From the NCBI GenBank assembly GCA_016714015.1, contig JADJNZ010000012.1, positions 1-45,970 on the forward strand: a stretch of 45,970 nucleotides of DNA, in the 5' to 3' direction. The stretch is from Gemmatimonadota bacterium (GTDB taxonomy: Bacteria; Gemmatimonadota; Gemmatimonadetes; Gemmatimonadales; Gemmatimonadaceae). Shown piece by piece: positions 35,044-43,700 of the stretch. Made by a program: the position numbers and the translations under genes. The notes beneath the pieces are model-generated. The model did no database searches, was not told the DNA's origin, and saw nothing but the letters and a program-made list of their open reading frames with translations. How positions within the stretch are numbered: position 1 is the stretch's first letter; each line of letters opens with the position of its first letter.

Positions 35044-35973
35044 ATGAGCAGGAACTTTCGATGGGTTCGCATCGTCGGTGCCGCATCCTCGGTGCTGGTC
35101 AGCGCGTGTGCGGACGACGCTCCAGTGGCTCCGCGTGTGAGCACAGCTCAGCTAGTGGCCGCGCTGACGCCGGACGTCGCTGCTCAGCTCGACGAGAACG
35201 GACACTTCGTGTTCGACGCACCGATCGGTAGCGACGTTCCTTGGATTACCGAGACTCGAGCGCGCGAGCTGGCGGCCGCTTACTGGTTCTCGTTCGGGCA
35301 CGACCTTAGGGTCTATGCGAGCAACGACCGTGGAGCGCCAGTAGCGGCGAACCTCGCCGTCTGCGAGCGAGCGCATCTCGCGGAGTCCGGATACGACCCG
35401 TTTCCCGAGAACCTGCATCCCGGCTACCGACATGCCTGGGGTGCGTCCTGGGTAGTGGGACTGTGCAGCGGGTCCGAACAGCAGGTCGCGATTGCCGTGT
35501 CGGTTGAATTGACTAACATGGTCATCAACGCATCCGGCTTCGTTGACGGGGTACAGTCCGGCGACTTCTTCAGTACGGGGGTGAAGCCCGGCACCACCAT
35601 TCCCGCAGCGCCGGAGTACGCAGCTGTCCTGACGGCCAACCGTTCGAAGGTACTTGTCAGTGACATCCCTCGGTTGCGGCGGTTGGCGCAGCACGGGAGT
35701 CCGTTCACTGCGGTTTGGACGTTTCCGCTGAACTCGTCGGTACAGATTGCGGGGCTCGTCAGTGGGCGGGAGCGCTCGCGCTCGTACCTCTCGGTTGGGT
35801 GGTGGGACGATGAACGAGACTTGCGAATCTTGGACGCGAATCCGGATGATGCGGGCGAACCGCGCGAGGAGACAGTCAGCTTCCCGGTGAATGGCACACC
35901 AACCACAGTTACGATCACGCGGCGAGCTGACGTCCCGGTCCGCTGGGAACCGGTAGCGCGGAGGAATCCGTGA
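35044..35973 (+). CDS. Secreted lipoprotein of unknown function
   Basis: A 309-residue protein with a lipoprotein signal 'RIVGAASSVLVSACADD' (lipobox Leu-Val-Ser-Ala-Cys). GGAGGAT precedes the ATG at 35044. The mature chain begins with an extended linker, then 'VPWITETRARELAAAYWFSF', 'CERAHLAESGYDPFPENLHP', 'VAIAVSVELTNMVINASGFV' and a later beta-rich part 'YLSVGWWDDERDLRILDANP' and 'VSFPVNGTPTTVTITRRADV'. I do not recognise a family. Two cysteines (in 'VCERAH' and 'GLCSGSEQ') may form a disulfide. It lies between the IS element and the second secreted gene, whose start overlaps its stop, so the two are one unit. Confidence 0.72.
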   Translation: MSRNFRWVRIVGAASSVLVSACADDAPVAPRVSTAQLVAALTPDVAAQLDENGHFVFDAPIGSDVPWITETRARELAAAYWFSFGHDLRVYASNDRGAPVAANLAVCERAHLAESGYDPFPENLHPGYRHAWGASWVVGLCSGSEQQVAIAVSVELTNMVINASGFVDGVQSGDFFSTGVKPGTTIPAAPEYAAVLTANRSKVLVSDIPRLRRLAQHGSPFTAVWTFPLNSSVQIAGLVSGRERSRSYLSVGWWDDERDLRILDANPDDAGEPREETVSFPVNGTPTTVTITRRADVPVRWEPVARRNP

Positions 35974-37230
35974 TGTCCCTTCCTCGCCTCCTTGTGACCA
36001 TAGGAGCCATCAGCGCACTAGCGATCGGGTGCGCGGGCATTTCGACACCACAGCGTCCGCCGAACATCGACCAGTCTGGCGGTCGTTGCCAAAGCCGCGG
36101 GTCGGTCAACTGGATTCAAACTGTCGGCGTCGTCCCCGGTGCCAACTTGATTCTCCCGGAGCAGTTGAGCACGTGCACGTACCAGCTTGGCACCGATTCC
36201 GCACCGTACAGGATCAACGCCGCGGTTCGGTTCAAGTTCCTCATTGCGGGGAACGCCAACCACGGCGTGGAGGGCCAGTCCTACTCGTTCACCACCAAGA
36301 ACACGGCATACTCCGGCGGCGGTGCGCGCGCTGATACCGTTCAAGCTGGGGGTGTCTGGGCGCCGATTGCAGGCGGTGGCCTAAAGCAGGTCGGCGGGGT
36401 CTGGTTCGAAGAGTTCGAGTTGCCACTCGGAGTCAGTATTGGTTGGCCTGCTCAGTCCGGCAAGCTAGAGCGGGACAGTCTGGATATCCGATACTGGTCC
36501 CGAGTGAACAGAGCTGATGCCGTTCACGCGAGTGACTCGGGTGTGTACGTAGCGGCGACGGACGTGATTCTGGATGCCACGCCTGGGACTATCGGTGGCC
36601 CGAGCGGAGGGGCGGTCGGCACCGAGTCGGTCTGGCAGTTCGTGGCCGGATCGGACTCAATGGGATACCGATACGACTGGTACTGGAATGGGGTCCCTCA
36701 AACCACGTGGAAGGATTTCTATCTTGTCGCCGTCACACCTACGATCGCGGGAACCCACACACTTAGACTCGACCAGAAGCTGGTCGATACGACGTATACC
36801 ATCGTACGGTACATCACCGTGCCTCTCGCCGTGGAGATTTTCGGGCCAGAGTATGTGATGCCGTGGGTCACGAACAGCTACACAGCCGGCGTGGCGCACG
36901 GAACTCCCTCGTACTCGTACACTTGGACCGTGAACGGTAGCTACTACGGCAGCGGTTCGAGCATCGTCACCCCAGCGTGGAATCAGCTCACCCAGCACCA
37001 TCGAACTGAGTGTCACGGACGCAAACGGTGCTGCTGGCATCGCCAATCAACGGAACATCTTCGTGACCGACGGTGGATGCGACATCATCAACGACCCAGG
37101 TTGTAGCATCGAAGAGCGAGCACCCGCGACTGGCTCGAGTTCGACGAGAAAGCCTCCCGTGAATCGGCCGCTAGCCCGACCGACGACGCCGACGGTTCGG
37201 ACAGGTCCAGAGGCCGTTAGACGGCCCTAG
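35970..37230 (+). CDS. Secreted lipoprotein with PKD/Ig-like repeats (one frameshift)
   Basis: About 419 residues. The signal 'LLVTIGAISALAIGCAGIST' has a lipobox (Ala-Ile-Gly-Cys). The body is beta-rich: 'INAAVRFKFLIAGNANHGVE', 'YVAATDVILDATPGTIGGPS', and Ig-like segments 'VPLAVEIFGPEYVMPWVTNS' with 'YTAGVAHGTPSYSYTWTVNG' and 'IELSVTDANGAAGIANQRNI', the last being the typical closing strand of a PKD-like domain. The tail 'CDIINDPGCSIEERAPA' is followed by a Pro/Thr/Arg-rich end. One base is lost near 36995. The start is GTG 35970 or ATG 35973, overlapping the upstream stop. Function unknown; with its partner it may form an outer-surface pair. Confidence 0.72.
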
Positions 37231-37391
37231 CTGGAGTCTGTAGCTCCTCGGTCCGCACGGACTGGGCGGGTTCTCGCGGACGTCGACGCGGCAGGAAGAC
37301 CGCGCCTCGGCGCGAACGATGCAGATGTATGTCGCTAGTCTGAACTAGTCTTCGCCACGATCACACGAGCCCGCCGCTGGCCCTCAGCGAC

Positions 37392-37455
37392 TGGAGTTCC
37401 CAGCCTTTGGTGGAGACTGCTAATGTCTACCACCAAAGGCTGGAAACGCCACTCC
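37392..37455. mobile_element. Miniature (internally deleted) copy of the IS3-type element ends
   Basis: The sequence TGGAGTTCCCAGCCTTTGG followed by TGGAGACTGCTAATGTCT is the transposase-proximal end of the element at 34846 with one changed base. It is joined at once to an inverted CCACCAAAGGCTGG (37430-37443), so the two termini meet with nothing between. The result is a hairpin with arms of 14 bp plus an AGAC/GTCT extension. Confidence 0.75.
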
Positions 37456-37472
37456 GGCGAGCCCGGGGCAAT

Positions 37473-37877
37473 TCAGTGCTTCCCTCGGCGTTCGATCAGA
37501 ATGTGAGCGATCAAGAGACTGCCCGCGAGAACGAGCCATCGCGCTCCGACATGCTCGACCATTGGGACAAGTCTCCTGACAGCGCCAGCGGTCAGCACCG
37601 CGACCGCCGCGACGGCTGCCACCGCCACGCCAGCGAATGAGCGGAACGACAGCGATCCGATCGTAGAGAGCCAAGCAGCCCCAGACGAACCTAGCAGGGC
37701 GACCAGAACCACATTGAGTCCAACTCCGTCTGCATCGAGCAGGAAGTCGATCCTCGCGCGAAGGTCCGGAGTCGGGGCAAGGACGGTGAACACCGCCACC
37801 AAGAAGACGAGCCCAAGCGCGGTTCCTACGCGCAGTCCCGCCATGACGGGTTCGCGATCGCGGACGATGGCAGTCAT
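37473..37877 (-). CDS. Four-TM membrane protein, probable immunity partner of the RHS toxin
   Basis: A 134-residue protein with four hydrophobic helices: 'VGTALGLVFLVAVFTVLAPT', 'GLNVVLVALLGSSGAAWLST', 'SFAGVAVAAVAAVAVLTAGA' and 'RWLVLAGSLLIAHILIE'. The ATG at 37877 overlaps the TGA of the toxin reading frame (ATGA), the tight coupling usual for toxin-immunity pairs. Membrane-embedded immunity proteins are known for several polymorphic toxin classes. No sequence family was recognised, so the immunity role is drawn from position only. It ends 24 bases from the miniature IS remnant. Confidence 0.6.
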   Translation of the reverse strand: MTAIVRDREPVMAGLRVGTALGLVFLVAVFTVLAPTPDLRARIDFLLDADGVGLNVVLVALLGSSGAAWLSTIGSLSFRSFAGVAVAAVAAVAVLTAGAVRRLVPMVEHVGARWLVLAGSLLIAHILIERRGKH

Positions 37878-38439
37878 GGGTACCAGAACGCGCCGCGGAT
37901 CATCTGTTGGTCGAGAGAGTCCTCTCCACCAGCGGTGGTGGCGCCTTGCGCCGCTGCTCCCCTGAGCGCGGTCTGAAGTGTGTATCCGGCGGAGCGCATG
38001 TAGATGCCCCACGCGAGGTTTCCGACGGCGTGCTTGTGCGTCATTCAGCCACCTCCTGCGTTGAAGAGGCTGCGATCCTTGAGGAGTCGTGTGAAGTCGA
38101 GCGCCCCTCGCGGGCGCAGATGGCTGCGATTGCCACGCGATTCGTGAAGACTGGAGCGTCGTCTGCCATCAGAACCGCGATGCGGTCGAAATCGGATTCT
38201 CGCTCGAGCACCTGATACGGAGTCGAAGACTCCTTGAGCGCGTAGTCCAACCGATAGGTCCGACCTCCGAGCTTGAGGAACCAGCGATCGGGCTCTCCGT
38301 TCACCACACGACTGATCTCCTTGCCATAGACGTCGTAAGTGATGTCATCGCGCAGTCCGAAAGGATCTGAATGGTTGACTTGATCTCCGCTTGAGTATCC
38401 GTAGAGATTGACGCCCCCCACTAATCCAATCGGGTCCAT
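37874..38439 (-). CDS. Orphan RHS tip with toxin-44-like C-terminal domain (frameshift and in-frame TGA)
   Basis: About 188 residues. 'MDPIGLVGGVNLYGYSSGDQ' with 'VNHSDPFGLR' is the RHS-associated core closing motif after which the variable toxin begins. The upstream frame is closed by TAG, so the RHS barrel is missing. The variable part reads 'DDITYDVYGKEISRVVNGEP', 'PDRWFLKLGGRTYRLDYALK', then after an indel near 38100 'LDFTRLLKDRSLFNAGGG', a TGA at 38045-38047, and in the same frame 'MTHKHAVGNLAWGIYMRSAG' and 'TAGGEDSLDQQMIRGAFWYP'. The last two segments resemble polymorphic toxin type 44. A TGG to TGA change would explain the stop. It is probably a displaced tip used as a donor cassette, or an inactive relic. 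Confidence 0.72.
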
Positions 38440-38676
38440 CTGCGTGGACAGCCCCTATTCGACACCCAAGACGACGCAGCCCCGCGGGCCCGGCCCCGTC
38501 GGTCCGTCGTCCACCGGCCCGTCCCTGCCCAAAGCTTGCTTTCGACCTCCTGCTCCGATAGACCCAGGCGAGGCTGGGCGGGTCCCCCGCGAACGGCGCG
38601 GAACGTTCGATTCCAGTCGCCGGCCGTCCAAGCCCCCCTTTGTCCTTTTCACCCCTTCACTCGTCAATTATCCGCG

Positions 38677-39247
38677 ATGGCGCCTGACGACGGCGACCGG
38701 CTCGACCGGCGGGGGTTCTTCACGCAGGGACTGCAGCGCGCGCTCCGCGAAGCGGTGGACGCGCTGAGCGACCGCGTGGCGCCGGGCGTGCATGTCCGTC
38801 CGCCGGGGGCGTTGCCGGAACCGGCGTTCGTGGCGGCGTGCACGCGGTGCGGGGAGTGCGCGAGCGTGTGCCCTGTGCACGCGATCACGATGCTCCCGCC
38901 GTCGGCGGGGCTCGCGACGGGGACGCCGGTGCTCGACGTGGCCGCGACGGCATGCATCATGTGCGAGGGGATGCCCTGCGCGACGGCCCGCGACGCCGGC
39001 GCTGGAGGTGCCGGGGGCTGGCGCGATGTGCGGATGGCGGAGGTGATGGTCGACCAGGGGCGCTGCATCACCTGGCGCGACGTGGAATGCGGGATCGCTG
39101 CGGGTCTGCCCGGTGGGCGAGGACGCACTCAGGCTGGATGAGCGTGGCCGCCCCGTGGTGGGTGCGGCCTGTACCGGGTGCGGGCAGTGCATCGCGGCGT
39201 GCGTGACGACGCCGTCGAGCCTCGCCGCCACCCCCAAGGGGACTTGA
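38677..39247 (+). CDS. Ferredoxin-type iron-sulfur protein (NapG/MauM-like), one frameshift
   Basis: About 190 residues with four cysteine clusters of the 4Fe-4S type: 'CTRCGECASVCPVHAI', 'CIMCEGMPCATA', a region 'GRCITWRDVECGIAAGLCP'-like (the last cysteine of which is lost to the indel near 39110), and 'CTGCGQCIAACVTTPSSL'. The N-terminus 'DRLDRRGFFTQGLQRALREA' resembles the Arg-Arg-Gly-Phe-Phe start seen in NapG/MauM-type proteins that donate electrons to periplasmic reductases, although a full signal peptide is not visible. No reductase gene is adjacent, so the partner is elsewhere. The ATG at 38677 lies after a long GC-rich leader. Confidence 0.82.
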
Positions 39248-39248
39248 G

Positions 39249-39624
39249 ATGACCGCGAAGGCCGGCTGGTTCGATGTGCGATTCGTGCAGAAGCCGTGGG
39301 GCCACGAGACGATCTGGGCCATCACCGAGGACTACGTGGGCAAGGTGCTCCACGTGAAGGCCGGGCACGCGTCTCGCTCCAGTACCACAACATGAAGGAC
39401 GGACGGTACCTCCTGCGCGGCGAGATGATGCCGCATCAAGGAAGGCGACCGGCTCGTGGGAGGTCCCATTCAAGGCGGGGCAGAGCTACCGCAACACCCC
39501 GGGCACCATCCACCAGATGGAAGCGGTGACCGACTGCGACATCCTCGAAGCCTCCACCCCGCACCTCGACGACGTGGTGCGCCTCACCGACCGCTACGGC
39601 CGCGAAGGAACGAGCAACCCATGA
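39249..39624 (+). CDS. Cupin domain protein (mannose-6-phosphate isomerase type II-like), frameshifted
   Basis: About 124 residues. 'VQKPWGHETIWAITEDYVGK' and 'VLHVKAGHRVSLQYHN' form the first cupin motif (the Lys-Pro-Trp-Gly start is typical of type II phosphomannose isomerase cupins). 'YLLRGEM' and 'GDRLV' follow, and 'GQSYRNTPGTIHQMEAVTDC' with 'DILEASTPHLDDVVRLTDRY' forms the second motif. Metal-binding His and Glu residues are in place. Indels occur near 39372, 39410 and 39440. It starts one base after the ferredoxin stop, and its TGA overlaps the nucleotidyltransferase ATG, so the three genes are coupled. The substrate is likely a sugar phosphate, given the partner. Confidence 0.82.
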
Positions 39625-40609
39625 AAGTGATCATCCCGCTGGCCGGGAAGGGCACCCGCCTCCGCCCGCACACGCACACCGTGCCCAAGCCGATGCTCAA
39701 GGTGGCCGGCAAGCCGGTGATGGACTACGTGATGGACGACGTCGCGCGCCTGAAGGGCGTGGAGCAGGTCGTCTACATCACCGGGCACCTGAAGGAGACG
39801 GTCGAGAAGCACGCCCGCGCGACGTACGCGATCCCGGGCGTCTACGTCGAGCAGAAGGTGCAGGACGGCACCGCCGGCGCGGTGGAGCTCGCGCGCGCGC
39901 ATGTCGATCAGCCGGTCCTCATCATCTTCGTGGACACGATCTTCGACGCGGACCTCTCGATCGTCGAGACGTCCACGGACGACGGCATCATCTGGACCAA
40001 GGAGGTGGAGGACTACCAGCGCTTCGGCGTGGTGGTGACCGACGCCAACGGCCACATGACGCAGATCGTCGAGAAGCCGAGCACGCCCATCTCCAAGCGG
40101 GCGAACATCGGGCTCTACTACATCAAGAACTGGCAGCTGCTGTACGAGGGCATCGCGCACGTGCTCAAGCAGCCGACGAACAAGGGCGAGTTCTACCTCA
40201 CCGACGCCTTCAGTACATGATCGACAAGGGCGCGAAGATCCGCGTGGTCGATGTCGAGGGCTGGTACGACGCGGGAAGCTCGACACGCTGCTCGAGACCA
40301 ACCGCACGATGCTCGAGAAGGGCGGGCCTCGATCCCCAATCGGGGTCTCAAGAACGTCGAGGTGGTGGACCCGGTCCGCATCGAGGACGGGGCGATCGTC
40401 ACCGACTGCATCCTCGGTCCCAACGTGGTGATCGGGGCGGGGAGCACGGTCACCAACTGCACGCTGCGCGACGTATCGTCAGGGGACCGGTCGGTATTGA
40501 TCTCCTGCGTCCTGACCGACTCGATGATCAGGGGACCAGGGCGCACTGGAGGGATCGCGGATCGGTGACGCTGGGAGACCACGCCGAGGTGCACGGACTC
40601 CGGGCGTGA
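39621..40609 (+). CDS. Sugar-phosphate nucleotidyltransferase with hexapeptide C-terminus (frameshifted)
   Basis: About 330 residues. The N-terminal nucleotidyltransferase has 'MKVIIPLAGKGTRLRPHTHT' (the GxGTRL-type nucleotide loop) and 'VPKPMLKVAGKPVMDYVMDD'. 'QKVQDGTAGAVELARAHVDQ' and 'VLIIFVDTIFDADLSIVE' carry the metal-binding Asp. 'TQIVEKPSTPISKRANIGLY' and 'NKGEFYLTDAF' belong to the sugar pocket, and 'IRVVDVEGWYDAG' closes the domain. The C-terminal 'IEDGAIVTDCILGPNVVIGA' and 'GSTVTNCTLRD' form a left-handed beta-helix, as in glucose-1-phosphate thymidylyl- or uridylyltransferase-like proteins. Indels lie near 40212, 40280, 40330, 40480 and 40545. Together with the cupin it suggests activated-sugar synthesis. 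Confidence 0.88.
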
Positions 40610-40635
40610 GGGGGCGGGCGCGACATTTTGGCACC

Positions 40636-40702
40636 GTCACTTCGTGAAAGAATGTGACACCGCTTCCTTTTTTTGACACTCGGAGAATGTGATAATCCGA
40701 GC
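40636..40702 (+). promoter_or_regulatory. Candidate control region of the DUF11 surface protein gene
   Basis: GAATGTGA occurs twice in direct orientation (40650-40657 and 40685-40692). The first is part of GTCAC-N14-GTGAC (40636-40659), and TTTTTTTGACAC lies between. TTGACA and GATAAT-like boxes are present but only about 13 bases apart, too close for a standard sigma-70 promoter. Confidence 0.35.
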
Positions 40703-43700
40703 GTGAGCAATCCCCGCCACCGCCAGGGAGCCGCGGCCTGACCGCGCTCCCGTCGCTCCTCGGTCGCTGGCTCCACCGGTTCGCGCGTTGTCGCGCGACG
40801 GCGGTCGCGGCGTTCCTGGGCGTGCTGTCGATGGTGGGCGCGACGCGCGCCGCCGAGGCGCAGCTCTACGTCTATAGCATCACCAGAACACCATCCGCGC
40901 GATCGGCCTCGCGACGGGGCTGCCGGTCACCGTCTACACCGGACTCGTCGGGCGGCCAGAAGGCCTCCCCTCGCGCAGCGGACCACCGAACGACCTCATG
41001 GCGTTCATCGCCGGGACCGCGGGCAACGACTCCGTCTTCACCTGGAACCCGAACACGCCGGCGACGGCGCCGGTGTTCCTCGGGCCCCCCGGCGGCGTGC
41101 CTACCTCCCGCGCCTGACGTTCGACGCGGCCGGTACACGCTGCACCGCGATGAACACCGCCTCGACGCAGCGCTACACGATCTCGCTCGTGAACGGCGCG
41201 GCGACGGTGGCGGGCGGCGCCATCACCGGGATCCCCTCGGGTGGCGGCGACATGGCGTTCGCGCCGAACGGCACGCTCTACGCCGTGATCGGGACGACGG
41301 TCTACACCATCCCGCTCGCGGGCGGCGCGGCCACCGGCTTCGCGATCACCGGCATGGCGGGCACGGCCACCGGCGCGGCCTTCGATCGGCAGGGGCGGCT
41401 CCTCGTCTCCAACTCGGCGACGAGCTCGATCATCTACTCGGTCCCGCTCGGCGGCGGCGCGGCGACGGCGCTGCTCACCACGGGCTTCGACATCGGCGAC
41501 CTCGGCAGCGTGCTCGCCGTGGACCTGCGGATCACCAAGTCGCACGTCGGCAACTTCACGCAAGGTCAGACGAACGCGCAGTACACGGTGACCGTGCTCG
41601 ACTCGGGCAACGTCGCGACGTCGGGCGTGGTGACGATGCTCGACACGCTCCCGGCCGGGCTCACGCCCACGGCGGCGACCGGCACGGGATGGACCTGCGG
41701 CATCGTGGGCCAGGTGGTGACCTGCACGCGCTCCGATGCGCTCGCTTCGGGCGGGGCGTACCCCGCGGTCACCATCACCTCGACGGTGAGCGGGACCGCG
41801 GCGGCGACGGTCACCAACACGGCGCGCACGAGCGGCGGCACGCAACCGACGGGGCACGGCCTGCTCACGGGCAACGACCTCGCGTCGGACCCGACGACCG
41901 TCATCGCGCAGACCGACCTGATCATCGCGAAGTCCCACGGGGAGCTTCACCGTCGGCGTGAACGGCGTGTACTCGCTCGTCGTGACGAACCAGGGTCGAT
42001 TGGCGAGCGCCGGCACCGTGACGGTGCTCGACACCCTGCCGACGGGGCTGAGCTTCGTCTCGGGAACGGGCGGCGGCTTCGCCTGTGCGGCGGCGGGTCA
42101 GGTGGTCACCTGCACCTCGGCGACGGTGATCGCGGCGAACGGTGGCACCTCGACGATCACTCACCGTGGGCGTCGCGGCCGCGGCCGCGACGAGCGTGAC
42201 CAACCGGGCGCGGGTGTCGGGCGGCGGTGAGCCGGCGACGCTCAACGGCAACAACGTGAGCGCGAACGACGTCACCGCGGTGATCCCTCGGCGAACCTCG
42301 CGATCGCCCCAAGACCGACGGCGTCACGGCGGTGAACCAGAACGGGACGCTCACGTACACGTCGTCGCGTCGAACGCGGGGCCGAGTGCGGTGACCGCGG
42401 CGACGGTGACGGACAACTTCCCGGCGAGCGTGACGGGCGCGACCTGGACCTGCGCCGCGAGCGTGGGGTCGAGCTGCCCGGCGAGCGGGAGCGGGAACCT
42501 CGCGGCGTCGGTGAACCTGCTGAACGGCGGGACGGCGACCTTCACCGTGACGGCGACGGCGAGCGGCGCGGGGACGATCACCAACACGGCGACCGTGACG
42601 GTCCCGGTGGGCACGACCGACCCGACGCCGGCGAACAACACGGCGACGGACAACAACACCGTCATCACGCCGACGGCCGACCTCGTCGACAAGACCGATG
42701 GTGTGACGGGCGTCAATCAGAACGGTACGGTGACGTACACGATCGTCGCGTCGAACGCGGGTCCGAGCGCGGTGACGGCGGCTACGGTGACGGACAACTT
42801 CCCGGCGTCGCTGACGGGGGCGACCTGGACGTGCACCGCGAGCGCGGGCTCGAGCTGCCCGGCGAGCGGGTCGGGGAATCTCGCGGCGTCGGTGAACCTG
42901 CTGAGCGGCGGCACGGCGACGTTCACGGTGACGGCGACGGCGTCGGGCTCGGGGACGATCTCCAACACGGCGACGATCGCGGCGCCGGTGGGGACGAACG
43001 ACCCGGCGGGGAACAACTCGGCGACCGACAACAACACGGTCATCACGCCGACGGCGGACCTGTCGATCCACCAAGACGGACGGGGTGACCGGCGTCAATC
43101 AGAACGGCACGGTCACGTACACGATCGTCGCGTCGAACGCCGGCCCGAGCGCAGTGACGGCGGCGACGGTGACCGACAACTTCCCGGCGTCGGTCACGGG
43201 TGCCACGTGGACCTGTACGGCGAGTGCGGGATCGGTCTGCCCGGCGAGCGGCAGCGGCAACCTCGCCGCGTCGGTGAACCTGCTCTCGGGTGGTACGGCG
43301 ACGTTCACCGTGACGGCGACGGCGAGCGGGTCGGGGACCATCTCCAACACGGCGACCATCGCGGCGCCGGTGGGAACGAACGATCCCGCGGGGAACAACA
43401 GCGCGACGGACAACAACACGGTCATCACGCCGACGGCGGACTTGTCGATCAGCAAGACCGACGGCGTGACGGGGGTGAACCAGAACGGGACGGTGACGTA
43501 CACGATCGTCGCGTCGAACGCGGGACCGAGCGCGGTGACGGCGGCGACGGTGACCGACAACTTCCCGGCGGCGCTGACGGGTGCGACCTGGACGTGTACG
43601 GCGAGCGCCGGGTCGGTCTGTCCGGCGAGCGGGTCGGGCAATCTCGCCGCCTCGGTGAACCTGCTCAGCGGCGGGACGGCGACGTTCACGGTGACGGCGA

